This document shows, piece after piece, positions 1 to 5,910 of a stretch of DNA of 36,359 bases; within the stretch, counting starts at the first letter, position 1; every line of letters starts with the position of its first letter. The position numbers and the translations under genes were made by a program. The notes beneath the pieces were generated by a model. The model had not been told where the DNA came from and made no database searches. It saw only the letters and a program-made list of their open reading frames with translations. Source of the DNA: a virus. Location of the stretch: positions 1 through 36,359 of IMG/VR virus record IMGVR_UViG_3300009151_000188; one strand, given 5' to 3'.

Positions 1-341
1 CTACCGCCGCCCGCGCCGCCATAGGCTTGAAAATCAAGACTACCTTGAGTGGCACCAATTATTCTTACGCGACTTTGAGCCCCGGTGGAACCAGCTTCGC
101 CACGTCCAGCACCTTTGCCACCTGCGCCCACTGTTACATATATGGGTGTGCCTTGGGTAATTGGTATATCTGTGGCAGCAAATACACCACCCCCGCCACC
201 ACCACCACCGCCATTAACATAGCCGCTGCCGCCACCCCCGCCACCACCTACTAAAAATACAGCCATTCGGGTAGCACCCTTGGGCGCCACAAAACTGTTG
301 TTGGTGGCAGTGAAAAAATAAACGTGACTTGAGTAGGCCAT
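1..341 (-). CDS. Glycine-rich fibre-like protein, N-terminal part
   Basis: The first 113 codons of a gene that continues past the left edge. Translation begins MAYSSHVYFFTATNNSF and soon becomes extremely glycine-rich, with runs of seven and nine glycines at about residues 32-55, followed by more Gly/Ala-rich sequence. Such glycine-rich segments are known in phage tail-fibre and adhesin proteins, where they form collagen-like or polyglycine-helix surfaces. The ATG lies 7 nt after the stop of the upstream cupin gene and has only a weak ribosome binding site (GGAA), so it is probably translated from the same transcript. Function is inferred from composition only. Confidence 0.6.
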   Translation of the reverse strand, partial: MAYSSHVYFFTATNNSFVAPKGATRMAVFLVGGGGGGGSGYVNGGGGGGGGGVFAATDIPITQGTPIYVTVGAGGKGAGRGEAGSTGAQSRVRIIGATQGSLDFQAYGGAGGG

Positions 342-348
342 ATAACTA

Positions 349-660
349 TTATTCCGTCAAAGCAGGCACAAGTATTTTGCTGTTATCAGTAAACATATTG
401 ACAAATACTGTATTGTCTTTTAGTGCCGTAACTTCGTGCCAACGGTCTCGTGGCAACAATATAGGAGGATCGCCCTCGCATAAATTAATCAAACCCTCGC
501 GATCCTGTATTCGAACTTGACAGTGGCCCGCAAGGCACAGGGTCAAATGCTCAAAATTATGTTGGTGAGGAATTAGACCCTCGCCCTTGTTGACCCTATA
601 AATGTCTGTTCGAACAAGGTCAAATACAAAGGTTTGACAGGGTTTAACAGGCATGGTCAT
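349..660 (-). CDS. Small cupin-fold protein
   Basis: A 103-residue single-domain cupin. Cupin motif 1 is visible at residues 28-46 (G, then HQH, E and a closing G; the two His and the Glu are the usual metal ligands). Motif 2 follows at about residues 62-75 (G..P.LLPRDRWHEV, giving the third His). The substrate cannot be read from sequence. It overlaps the preceding gene by 4 nt (ATGA) and is followed closely by the glycine-rich fibre gene, so it probably belongs to a tail or host-recognition operon. A second in-frame ATG at codon 3 could also be the start. Confidence 0.65.
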   Translation of the reverse strand: MTMPVKPCQTFVFDLVRTDIYRVNKGEGLIPHQHNFEHLTLCLAGHCQVRIQDREGLINLCEGDPPILLPRDRWHEVTALKDNTVFVNMFTDNSKILVPALTE

Positions 661-974
661 ATGGTGGTAACACCTTCTGTGGCCACTGTGCCAGTATTGA
701 TCATGTAACCTGGGCGTATGGGTGGGCTGGGAAAGGGTGTGGGTACACCATCACTTACTAGAACCGCTATTTGATCCCACCCAGTGGCAGTGCTGACTGT
801 GTCCCAACGATTTTGGGGATTTAGGCCCTGCACCCACCCCTCAAAGAGGTCACCAGTTAAAAATTGCCCATCTACACAGGGTACTGATATATTATAGGGA
901 TGTTGATATTCAAATTGAATAGTTACAGTGCCATTGTCTTCATTGGCAGCAAGAATTTTATATGATAGAGACAT
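657..974 (-). CDS. Unknown protein, probably tail-associated
   Basis: 105 residues, no family recognised. Composition is beta-rich with many Thr, Val, Gly and Pro residues and a Pro-rich stretch at about 78-88. There is no signal peptide or membrane segment. The ATG follows a TAAGGT ribosome binding site by about 9 nt, and the stop overlaps the cupin start. Its place at the head of a minus-strand group that leads into a glycine-rich fibre gene suggests a structural or fibre-accessory role, but that is inference from position. Confidence 0.55.
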   Translation of the reverse strand: MSLSYKILAANEDNGTVTIQFEYQHPYNISVPCVDGQFLTGDLFEGWVQGLNPQNRWDTVSTATGWDQIAVLVSDGVPTPFPSPPIRPGYMINTGTVATEGVTTI

Positions 975-1104
975 TGAATGAGATACCTTATAATCGCGTG
1001 TATAGCATATTTAGCAGCCGTTATAATATGGCCTAATATTCCTCAAAGTTCTGTACAAGTATTTCCCGTGTAGGTCATAGGGTATTCTTTCTCTTGTATA
1101 TGGA

Positions 1105-1112
1105 TATTTATC
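1105..1112 (-). promoter_or_regulatory. Possible T4-type late promoter
   Basis: GATAAATA on the minus strand, one base off the T4 late octamer TATAAATA, about 130 bp upstream of the 974 gene. It is the only candidate seen for the left minus-strand genes. The distance and the mismatch keep this weak. Confidence 0.25.
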
Positions 1113-1130
1113 ACACCCCACCACATACTG

Positions 1131-1159
1131 TTGACAAGGCCCTCTTTAGATATTATAAT
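1131..1159 (+). promoter_or_regulatory. Sigma70 promoter for the HNH gene
   Basis: TTGACA at 1131-1136, 17-bp spacer, TATAAT at 1154-1159: a perfect consensus. The start codon of the HNH gene is 44 nt beyond the -10. Unlike the early-array promoters, its leader lacks the CTTACACACACTAAGGAG module. Confidence 0.85.
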
Positions 1160-1202
1160 ACACACACGTATATAGATAAACCCCCACACATACAAACCCA
1201 TT

Positions 1203-1781
1203 ATGGCCTACTATACTATCAAAGATCTCAACCAACTCAATCACAAGGATGCTAAACGCATAGCCCAACGTCAAGGCACCCAGCGTCAAAGACACAGGTC
1301 TTATAGCGAAATTAAAAAACATCCCCTGTGCAGTACCAAAAATTGCGGCAATACCAGAACTGTAATGGACTATCATTGGACCAGTGGTGCACCCATTTAT
1401 CGTCCAGTTTGTGCCCAATGTCATCAAAACAATACAGTGATGAGATATCGAGCAAAAACAAAAGTCACTTGGATTGATACTATTGGCGACATCATGGCAC
1501 ATAAAGCTGGCTTTGACAACCTCAATGACTACTTGAACAGTAAACACACTTATAGAAAATATCGAAAAGACTACTGTGAAAATAGGGATGCTAGATTGGG
1601 ATTTACCTGTACAACTACTATAGTTTGGAAAGGTATGCTGGACACTGATCATATAGATGGTGATCCCAGTAATGATGATGCCAGTAATATGCAGACTCTT
1701 TGCAAGTGCTGTCACAGTTATAAGACTCATGTCAATGAAGACTATGCTTCACAGGGAAGAAAAGCATTGGGAATTAGGTAA
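1203..1781 (+). CDS. HNH endonuclease
   Basis: 192 residues. The C-terminal half has an HNH core: D149-H150 (LDTDHIDGD), N162 (SNMQTLC) and H171, inside a zinc-binding frame with Cys167/Cys170. Two further Cys pairs, C43/C48 and C70/C73, form an extra zinc ribbon in the N-terminal half, and the N-terminus is Lys/Arg/Gln-rich, as in DNA binders. HNH proteins of this size in T4-like phages are usually free-standing homing or nicking endonucleases. This gene sits alone with its own consensus promoter, beside the repeat-rich non-coding region, with no ribosome binding site stronger than CCCAUU near the ATG. Homing versus a role at the adjacent origin-like region cannot be told apart from sequence. 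Confidence 0.85.
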   Translation: MAYYTIKDLNQLNHKDAKRIAQRQGTQRQRHRSYSEIKKHPLCSTKNCGNTRTVMDYHWTSGAPIYRPVCAQCHQNNTVMRYRAKTKVTWIDTIGDIMAHKAGFDNLNDYLNSKHTYRKYRKDYCENRDARLGFTCTTTIVWKGMLDTDHIDGDPSNDDASNMQTLCKCCHSYKTHVNEDYASQGRKALGIR

Positions 1782-1839
1782 AGTATAATGAAACACTTGA
1801 TAACCCTTTTGGTATATTTTCCTTATGGTATTAGGGACT

Positions 1840-1911
1840 ATAAAACCCCGCTGTAAGGTAGTGCTATATACACACTCGATACACTGGATAAAACCCCGCT
1901 GTAAGGTAGTG
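1840..1911 (+). repeat. 24-bp direct repeat pair
   Basis: Identical 24-bp copies at 1840-1863 and 1888-1911 (core CCCCGCTGTAAGGTAGTG), period 48 bp. Degenerate relatives occur at about 1963-1975 (AACCCGCTGTAACCC) and 1998-2015 (AACCCCGCTGCACAGGTG). In the second copy the AACCC can pair with GGGTT at 1914-1918, placing the GGTAGTG part in the loop. Confidence 0.85.
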
Positions 1912-1913
1912 TA

Positions 1914-2016
1914 GGGTTACACTATCAGGAGTAGTTGATACCCTGTCCGGAGGACCCCTGAAGGGGAATAACCCGCTGTAACCCTAGGGCATATATGCAA
2001 AAACCCCGCTGCACAG
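1914..2016 (+). other. Cluster of potential RNA hairpins
   Basis: Several short inverted repeats lie in a row: AGGGT...ACCCT enclosing TATCA/TGATA with loop GGAGTAGT (about 1914-1943), GTCC-GGA-GGAC, CCCCT-GA-AGGGG, CCCTAGGG and GCATATATGC. There is no long U-tract, so this is not a simple intrinsic terminator. It could be a structured transcript downstream of the HNH gene or protein-binding palindromes. Confidence 0.5.
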
Positions 2017-2259
2017 GTGGGCGGAGGACCAAAGAAAATACTTAGATGCGCTGTAGAGTATTTGGCGATAGCCTGTCTACGGTGTCAACCATTCTGTCGC
2101 ACTATAGCAACGATTTTCTACGATTTTCCGCCCTAGATTAGACAATTTTTGCGCATTCTGGGGCCAAAATCCCTCTGAAATGGTGTCAAATACTACCAAA
2201 ACCTGCTCAAAAACCTGGTGATTCTGTGGTGAAATAGCAACGGCGTCAACAACTCTTGA

Positions 2260-2288
2260 TTGCTCTAACCGTGCCTACCGTGTATAAT
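2260..2288 (+). promoter_or_regulatory. Candidate sigma70 promoter upstream of the tRNA
   Basis: TTGCTC (2260-2265), 17-bp spacer, perfect TATAAT (2283-2288), 119 bp before the tRNA. The -35 is only a partial match. Confidence 0.45.
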
Positions 2289-2302
2289 AAGTACATAGTG
2301 TA

Positions 2303-2331
2303 GAGACAGTGTGTCGAGTATATAGTATAAT
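2303..2331 (+). promoter_or_regulatory. Second candidate promoter upstream of the tRNA
   Basis: GAGACA (2303-2308), 17-bp spacer, TATAAT (2326-2331). It lies in a region so rich in TATA that a chance -10 is likely. Confidence 0.3.
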
Positions 2332-2358
2332 ATATAGTGTGTTGAGTGACTCTACGCT

Positions 2359-2394
2359 ATATAGTGTATATAGTGTATATAGTGTATATAGTAG
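2359..2394 (+). repeat. 9-bp tandem repeat, AT-rich
   Basis: Three exact copies of ATATAGTGT (2359-2385) followed by a degenerate fourth (ATATAGTAG). Related TATATAGTGT words occur through 2330-2400 and again at about 16401-16418. This easily melted tract next to the DnaA-box array is a candidate DNA-unwinding element. Confidence 0.8.
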
Positions 2395-2406
2395 TGTGTA
2401 TACAGT

Positions 2407-2483
<77 letters not shown>

Positions 2484-2487
2484 TTGA

Positions 2488-2541
2488 TCAACCTTTCACT
2501 ACGTAAGACCGACTTGTCCACAGGTTATTCAACCTTTCACT
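2488..2541 (+). repeat. 41-bp imperfect tandem duplication
   Basis: TCAACCTTTCACT occurs at 2488-2500 and 2529-2541. Each copy is followed by a related stretch ending in GACTT and a DnaA box (2514 and 2555). The unit is 41 bp, so the left edge of the DnaA array grew by duplication. Confidence 0.7.
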
Positions 2542-2704
2542 GCACAGGATCGACTTATTCACAAGTTATCCACAGGGTTTCTGGTTATCCACAGCTTATT
2601 CACAAGTTGTCCACAAGTTATCCACAGGGCAGAGTTATTCACAAGTTGTCCACAGCTTATCCACAATTTTCTGTTATCCACAGGATACTCACAGCTTATC
2701 CACA
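2514..2704 (+). other. DnaA-box array: putative origin or DnaA-titration site
   Basis: Twelve same-strand 9-mers match the bacterial DnaA box TTATNCACA or a one-base variant. TTATCCACA starts at 2566, 2585, 2618, 2657, 2674 and 2696. TTATTCACA starts at 2555, 2596 and 2635. TTGTCCACA starts at 2514, 2607 and 2646. Degenerate boxes start at 2525 (TTATTCAAC) and 2685 (ATACTCACA). Most start-to-start steps are 11 bp, with a few of 17 or 19, so boxes face the same side of the helix head to tail. The order TTATTC, TTGTCC, TTATCC is used twice (2596-2626 and 2635-2665). Cooperative DnaA binding is expected from knowledge of oriC and datA. Whether it initiates replication or titrates DnaA is inference. 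Confidence 0.85.
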
Positions 2705-2912
2705 GCCTGCTTCAACGACCAAGTACTGCGCAGAGTGCATTGTACTGCTCAAACCTTACAGGCTCCTTACGACCACACGACCATTGTGGTCATTAAAGAC
2801 TCGCGCACCCTCCACGTCCACCCCAGGCCTGCTTTCGAATATGAGTGTATTATAGCAGGGTTTCCTTACAGGAACCTTACAACCCTGAAGGCAGTGTGGG
2901 ATTAGAAAGCGG
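2705..2912. other. Non-coding stretch with two hairpins
   Basis: No gene seen. GACCACA (2771-2777) pairs with TGTGGTC (2785-2791). A second nested hairpin has stem CAGGGTT (2856-2862) with AACCCTG (2881-2887) and an inner stem TTCCT/AGGAA (2862-2866/2870-2874). These may separate the array transcriptionally from the first early promoter. Confidence 0.5.
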
Positions 2913-2941
2913 TTGACAGTGAGTGCAAACGGCCTTATAAT
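2913..2941 (+). promoter_or_regulatory. Early promoter P1
   Basis: TTGACA 2913-2918, 17 bp, TATAAT 2936-2941, followed by the standard CTTACACACACTAGGAG leader. First unit of the array. Confidence 0.9.
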
Positions 2942-2968
2942 AACAGCTTACACACACTAGGAGCACGT

Positions 2969-3130
2969 ATGCAAGTAAAACAGGAAATTTTAGCACTACT
3001 GATGCAGGTTGAGCAATTGCTGCTGGAAGCACAGTGCGATGGCAAACAGTTTGCAGAGCTGGACTGTTTTGAAGAAGCAGACCTGGCAGTAGCACACTTA
3101 ACACAAGTGGTTGACTATTACGTAGATTAA
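2969..3130 (+). CDS. Small early protein, 53 aa
   Basis: Not recognised. Begins MQVKQEILALLMQVEQLLLE, which looks like one amphipathic, leucine-rich helix (residues 4-21) and might oligomerise. The rest is acidic with a closing DYYVD. The ATG follows AGGAG (2959-2963) by 5 nt. The last codons contain the -35 box of the next promoter. Reported because the promoter, leader and spacing match the rest of the array. Confidence 0.75.
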   Translation: MQVKQEILALLMQVEQLLLEAQCDGKQFAELDCFEEADLAVAHLTQVVDYYVD

Positions 3131-3139
3131 TGTTATAAT
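3111..3139 (+). promoter_or_regulatory. Early promoter P2
   Basis: TTGACT 3111-3116 inside the preceding gene, 17 bp, TATAAT 3134-3139. Confidence 0.85.
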
Positions 3140-3166
3140 ACAGTTTTAACACACTAAGGAGCACTT

Positions 3167-3553
3167 ATGCAAGTTTTTACTACACTGCACACAGACGGTG
3201 GCGGTTACTGGTCGCGCACTGCAAAGTCCGTAGACATTACTAAACTGGACCTGCAGTACTGCACAGCGGAGCGGGATTTTGGCGAGCTGTGCGTATACTT
3301 TACAGGGGACACTTGGGACTGTGCTAAAATGGGTCTAATTTACACAGACCGGCAGTTTATGCGGGAATTGCAAGCATACCTGCAGACTTTGGGCTTTAGT
3401 GAAGCTGAAGCTAAAGATGTAAGTTACAGCGAGCAGGGTATGCAAACAGGCCGCTATGTGAGTTGTGATGTAGGGTCTACATTTATTGCAGGCCTTGCAC
3501 GTTTGGACCCTGTGCACGTGGCCGCTGTAGTTGCTGAGTGCTGGGACATTTAA
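3167..3553 (+). CDS. Early protein of unknown function, 128 aa
   Basis: No family recognised. A mixed alpha/beta protein with several Cys residues (about 32, 43, 52 and near the C-terminus) and no membrane segment. Residues 80-93 (LGFSEAEAKDVSYS) look helical. Monocistronic between two consensus promoters; AAGGAG lies 5 nt before the ATG. The stop is followed directly by a GC hairpin and the next promoter. Confidence 0.8.
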   Translation: MQVFTTLHTDGGGYWSRTAKSVDITKLDLQYCTAERDFGELCVYFTGDTWDCAKMGLIYTDRQFMRELQAYLQTLGFSEAEAKDVSYSEQGMQTGRYVSCDVGSTFIAGLARLDPVHVAAVVAECWDI

Positions 3554-3554
3554 A

Positions 3555-3575
3555 GACCCTACAGGGAGCAGGGTC
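3555..3575 (+). terminator. Hairpin after the 3167 gene
   Basis: GACCCT (3555-3560) pairs with AGGGTC (3570-3575) around a 9-nt loop, 2 nt after the stop. There is no clear U-tract, so it may only attenuate read-through. A near copy follows the next gene. Confidence 0.4.
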
Positions 3576-3580
3576 ATTAG

Positions 3581-3609
3581 TTGACACTGTTCCCGTTCTG
3601 TTGTATAAT
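3581..3609 (+). promoter_or_regulatory. Early promoter P3
   Basis: TTGACA 3581-3586, 17 bp, TATAAT 3604-3609. Confidence 0.9.
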
Positions 3610-3637
3610 AACGGCTTACACACACTAGGAGTTGATG

Positions 3638-3751
3638 ATGCGTACACTGATAGACATACTGATTGATTTGAAAAATGCTATTGCAGTAGCAGACATAGAA
3701 ACAGCAGAAGATTTAGCAAACGAAGCACTAGATTTTGCTACACAGGAATAA
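3638..3751 (+). CDS. Very small acidic early protein, 37 aa
   Basis: Begins MRTLIDILIDLKNAIAVADI: an aliphatic helix, then an acidic, alanine-rich tail. Too short to assign to a family. Two ATGs stand in tandem (3635, 3638); the second is 6 nt after AGGAG, the spacing used across the array, and was chosen. Evidence for a gene is the complete promoter, leader and ribosome binding site. Confidence 0.65.
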   Translation: MRTLIDILIDLKNAIAVADIETAEDLANEALDFATQE

Positions 3752-3769
3752 CCCTACAGTGCACAGGGT
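3751..3769 (+). terminator. Hairpin after the 37-aa gene
   Basis: ACCCT (3751-3755) and AGGGT (3765-3769) pair around a loop containing GTGCAC. It starts on the stop codon and resembles the hairpin at 3555. No U-tract is seen. Confidence 0.35.
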
Positions 3770-3775
3770 CTTTGG

Positions 3776-3804
3776 TTGACGCTGTGCACTTTTGGCATTA
3801 TAAT
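3776..3804 (+). promoter_or_regulatory. Early promoter P4
   Basis: TTGACG 3776-3781, 17 bp, TATAAT 3799-3804. Confidence 0.85.
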
Positions 3805-3830
3805 GTATGCTTACACACTAAGGAGCGCTT

Positions 3831-4094
3831 ATGTTAACAGTTGATCAAACTACACGTTCGTACACAGGTCGTCCAGGATGTATGTGCGGCTGCATGGGCA
3901 CGTACAATGAGAGCCTGCGTGCCCGCAAAATGGCCATTACGGCCTTGCTTAAAAATCCAGCAGTTCGTTACGACACGTGGTGTGGTGGTACAGAGGGCGC
4001 CCTGTTTGTAGTTACTGCGACCCGCAACCGTGTACTGTACTTGACAGAGGCGGGCGTGAAAACTGTGCAGGCACTGGGCGTAAAGTCCGAGTAA
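3831..4094 (+). CDS. Early protein of unknown function, 87 aa
   Basis: Not recognised. Residues 17-22 (CMCGCM) and Cys51 give a cysteine-rich N-terminal half that could bind zinc. The middle (AITALLKNP) is helical and the C-terminus is beta-rich (FVVTATRNRVLYL). AAGGAG precedes the ATG in the standard leader. Monocistronic, between two array promoters. Confidence 0.8.
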   Translation: MLTVDQTTRSYTGRPGCMCGCMGTYNESLRARKMAITALLKNPAVRYDTWCGGTEGALFVVTATRNRVLYLTEAGVKTVQALGVKSE

Positions 4095-4101
4095 ACTGTA
4101 G

Positions 4102-4125
4102 GGGCAAGGGTTGACAGCCTTGCCC
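4102..4125 (+). promoter_or_regulatory. Hairpin enclosing a -35 box
   Basis: GGGCAAGG (4102-4109) is complementary to CCTTGCCC (4118-4125). The -35 hexamer TTGACA (4111-4116) lies in the 8-nt loop. In a read-through transcript this would be a stable stem; on DNA it is a palindrome centred on the -35. Confidence 0.6.
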
Positions 4126-4139
4126 TAAGGCGTTATAAT
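4111..4139 (+). promoter_or_regulatory. Early promoter P5
   Basis: TTGACA 4111-4116, 17 bp, TATAAT 4134-4139. The spacer contains GCCTT/AAGGC. Confidence 0.9.
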
Positions 4140-4166
4140 AACAGCTTACACACACTAGGAGTAGAT

Positions 4167-4451
4167 ATGTTCACTACAGACAACCAAGTAGCACTCAAAG
4201 CAGAGTTGGATCAGATGTACGCAGATCAGGGCGCTGCGTTCACCTCAGGTTACCTGAACAGCATGGCACAGGAAATGCTGAACCTTATGCCCAAGCGCCA
4301 GCAGAAGGCATTTATCAAACAGGTTGCTACCTTCAACGGTCGCCAGCTGGTCACTGTGAAAAACTGTTTGACTGGTGCAGACGTTGAGATCCGCAGGGAA
4401 GACAGGGGCACGGTAAACGATCCTAGCATGGAACGATTCCACTCAATGTGA
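4167..4451 (+). CDS. Early protein of unknown function, 94 aa
   Basis: Not recognised. The first two-thirds are helical (residues 5-52, including KRQQKAFIKQV), followed by a short beta region (RQLVTVKNCLTGADVEIRR) that looks like an SH3-type strand pair. No membrane segment. Monocistronic, with the standard leader (TAGGAGTAGAT before the ATG). Confidence 0.8.
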   Translation: MFTTDNQVALKAELDQMYADQGAAFTSGYLNSMAQEMLNLMPKRQQKAFIKQVATFNGRQLVTVKNCLTGADVEIRREDRGTVNDPSMERFHSM

Positions 4452-4453
4452 GG

Positions 4454-4482
4454 TTGACAGGGACTGGGTTCCCTGTCATAAT
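4454..4482 (+). promoter_or_regulatory. Early promoter P6 with 9-bp palindrome
   Basis: TTGACA 4454-4459, 17 bp, CATAAT 4477-4482. TGACAGGGA (4455-4463) and TCCCTGTCA (4470-4478) form a perfect 9-bp inverted repeat with a 6-nt centre that reaches into both hexamers. Confidence 0.88.
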
Positions 4483-4510
4483 AACGGCTTACACACACTA
4501 AGGAGCAGAG

Positions 4511-4705
4511 ATGGCAAGAGCAGATCAAATCCATACCGCACTGGACGAGCTGGAAGCAGCCGCACAAGTCTTCATTGAAGCCATTGCAGAGTTCAAGCGC
4601 ACATACACACCCAACACGGTGGATCTCTTGGCTTGGCAAGCGGGCATTGAAGACGTCGTGTACGAGATCCAGGAAGACATTGAAGTAGAGTTGGAAAGCC
4701 GTTGA
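4511..4705 (+). CDS. Acidic helical early protein, 64 aa
   Basis: Not recognised. Strongly acidic and probably two helices (about residues 4-30 and 38-63, ending IQEDIEVELESR). The stop TGA (4703-4705) is part of the next -35 box TTGACA. AAGGAG in the standard leader precedes the ATG. Confidence 0.8.
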   Translation: MARADQIHTALDELEAAAQVFIEAIAEFKRTYTPNTVDLLAWQAGIEDVVYEIQEDIEVELESR

Positions 4706-4730
4706 CAGTTTGAGCAAACGGTTGTATAAT
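4702..4730 (+). promoter_or_regulatory. Early promoter P7, overlapping a stop codon
   Basis: TTGACA 4702-4707 contains the TGA of the 4511 gene; 17 bp; TATAAT 4725-4730. The spacer has GTTT-GAGC-AAAC. Confidence 0.9.
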
Positions 4731-4758
4731 ACAGACTTACACACACTAAGGAGCTGAT

Positions 4759-4974
4759 ATGACACGTGAAGCAACTACTAGACTGCTGTCTATGATGGAT
4801 GAGGGTCTCATCTCTGCAGAGGCAGTGGCTGAGATGGCCCTTGCTTATATGAGTGAGGATGAGGTGGCAGACATGATGCGAAGCAACGACATCCTGGATG
4901 AGGATGAGGAAGACGAGTATGATGGCCAGCCCGACGAAGCCCAAGAGTGGGCAGACTTTGATCCTGAATGCTAA
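4759..4974 (+). CDS. Highly acidic early protein, 71 aa
   Basis: The N-terminal 43 residues are helical (ATTRLLSMMDEGLISAEAVAEMALAYM). Residues 44-71 are almost entirely Asp/Glu-rich (LDEDEEDEYDG, then DEAQEWADFDPEC). Such dense acidity is seen in DNA-mimic phage proteins, but also in many unrelated small proteins, so no function is assigned. First gene of a two-gene unit with 4985. Confidence 0.8.
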   Translation: MTREATTRLLSMMDEGLISAEAVAEMALAYMSEDEVADMMRSNDILDEDEEDEYDGQPDEAQEWADFDPEC

Positions 4975-4984
4975 GGAGTAAGAC

Positions 4985-5188
4985 ATGAGCGGTGCATTCT
5001 TCTTCATTGAATACCAAGATGGTCATGTAACTGAGATCGAGTTTAAAGATCCAGCAAAGGCTCGAAAGGCCTATAAGAACTATGCAAAGCAACCTGAGGA
5101 CACGGCTAAGAGTTGGGGATGGGACACCAAATACGAAGCGCCCACCTTGACTCAGCAGATTCGTGCAAAAAAGGCATTGACAGTCTAG
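4985..5188 (+). CDS. Early protein of unknown function, 67 aa
   Basis: Not recognised. A beta-rich start (GAFFFIEYQDGHVTEIEF) is followed by a Lys/Ala-rich helix (DPAKARKAYKNYAKQ). Net basic, unlike its acidic partner 4759; the two are 10 nt apart and share one promoter. Its own AAGGAG lies upstream of the ATG. The -35 of the next promoter is within its last codons. Confidence 0.8.
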   Translation: MSGAFFFIEYQDGHVTEIEFKDPAKARKAYKNYAKQPEDTAKSWGWDTKYEAPTLTQQIRAKKALTV

Positions 5189-5205
5189 GCAAATGATCGT
5201 ATAAT
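5177..5205 (+). promoter_or_regulatory. Early promoter P8
   Basis: TTGACA 5177-5182 within the 4985 gene, 17 bp, TATAAT 5200-5205. The leader after it is divergent (CTTCAACAACGCACTTAGGAG). Confidence 0.9.
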
Positions 5206-5237
5206 ACATACTTCAACAACGCACTTAGGAGAACACT

Positions 5238-5528
5238 ATGTCCATTCAAACTATCAACGCAGAAATCCTCGCAGGTAACTTTACCAATGACCAACTGTCC
5301 CTCATCATTGACGCTGTCAAGTTCGCTCGTGCACGACTGATGGAAGTAAACAAGCGCAGTCTGCAGATTGGCGACAATGTCAACTTTACGTCCAGCAAGA
5401 CAGGGCAGAACATTACGGGCGTGGTGATGAAGATTGCTATCAAGTTCGTCACTGTTAAAACGGTGCAGGGTCTGTGGCGTGTTCCAGCTAATATGCTGTC
5501 AAAGGTTGAAGACCGAGAATTTGCATAA
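5238..5528 (+). CDS. Early protein with small beta-barrel look, 96 aa
   Basis: Residues 1-38 are helical. Residues 43-88 (IGDNVNF, GQNITGVVMKI, VTVKT, WRVPANML) have the spacing of a KOW/SH3-like five-stranded barrel, often a nucleic-acid or protein-binding module. This is a pattern-based guess, not a family assignment. Monocistronic with the array promoter and AGGAG site. Confidence 0.8.
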   Translation: MSIQTINAEILAGNFTNDQLSLIIDAVKFARARLMEVNKRSLQIGDNVNFTSSKTGQNITGVVMKIAIKFVTVKTVQGLWRVPANMLSKVEDREFA

Positions 5529-5533
5529 AAGGC

Positions 5534-5562
5534 TTGACAGGGGAACGAGCCCCTGTTATAAT
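5534..5562 (+). promoter_or_regulatory. Early promoter P9 with 7-bp palindrome
   Basis: TTGACA 5534-5539, 17 bp, TATAAT 5557-5562. ACAGGGG (5537-5543) pairs with CCCCTGT (5550-5556). Confidence 0.9.
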
Positions 5563-5592
5563 AACGACTTACACAGCAACTAAGGAGCAGAG

Positions 5593-5850
5593 ATGAAAGC
5601 ATTGCAAGCATACGTGGATCAGAAGAACCGTTGGAACGCGATCTTCAACGGCAAACAATATGAGATCGTGAGCAAGTTTGGTCGCCAGGAAGTGGCTGGT
5701 ATGTTGGACGCAGACTTGAGTCCAGAGAACTTGACCTGCGATGGCGAACTGCCCCGTGCAGAAGTCAATCGTCGCTATCGGGAACTGACTGGTGCCGCAC
5801 GGGACTTGATCAAGTTGGATCCCACTGTTAAGATGTACGAATTTGCCTAA
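5593..5850 (+). CDS. Early protein of unknown function, 85 aa
   Basis: Not recognised. Mostly helical and charged; residues 52-74 (GELPRAEVNRRYRELTGAARD) are Arg-rich and could contact nucleic acid. It ends with MYEFA, like the REFA end of the preceding gene. Standard AAGGAG site. Confidence 0.8.
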   Translation: MKALQAYVDQKNRWNAIFNGKQYEIVSKFGRQEVAGMLDADLSPENLTCDGELPRAEVNRRYRELTGAARDLIKLDPTVKMYEFA

Positions 5851-5854
5851 GGTG

Positions 5855-5883
5855 TTGACACAGGAGCGATCCTGTGTTACAAT
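5855..5883 (+). promoter_or_regulatory. Early promoter P10 with 8-bp palindrome
   Basis: TTGACA 5855-5860, 17 bp, TACAAT 5878-5883. ACACAGGA (5858-5865) and TCCTGTGT (5870-5877) with a 4-nt centre. Confidence 0.88.
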
Positions 5884-5910
5884 ACACACTTACACACTAA
5901 GGAGCACACG

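Larger units (their letters stand above)
1782..2406. other. Non-coding control region, left part
   Basis: 625 bp without a convincing gene. It holds two exact 24-bp direct repeats, several potential RNA hairpins (1914-2016), a pyrimidine/AT-rich tract around 2100-2200, two candidate promoters and 9-bp tandem repeats (2359-2394) just before the tRNA. Base composition becomes strongly AT-rich and TATATA-like from about 2280. Confidence 0.7.

Noticed and set aside
27-254. Plus-strand low-complexity frame rich in Thr and Ala
   Set aside because: Shadow of the glycine-rich gene on the opposite strand.
1146-1730. Minus-strand open frame of 194 codons
   Set aside because: Antisense to the HNH gene, whose motifs, promoter and codon pattern are clear; the antisense product has no recognisable domain.
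2514-2704. CRISPR-like array
   Set aside because: Repeat units are 9-mers at 11-bp steps, with no spacers of constant length and no cas genes nearby.
2484-2855. Plus-strand open frame of 123 codons with repeated VIHKLSTAYPQ-like units
   Set aside because: It is the translation of the DnaA-box array (period 11 bp and multiples), starts at TTG directly after the tRNA CCA end and has no ribosome binding site.
3335-5611. Several minus-strand frames sharing a LVCVSRYYT-like segment, which looks like a protein family
   Set aside because: The shared segment is the antisense translation of the repeated promoter-leader cassette (CTCCTTAGTGTGTGTAAG and TATTATAC), not a real family.
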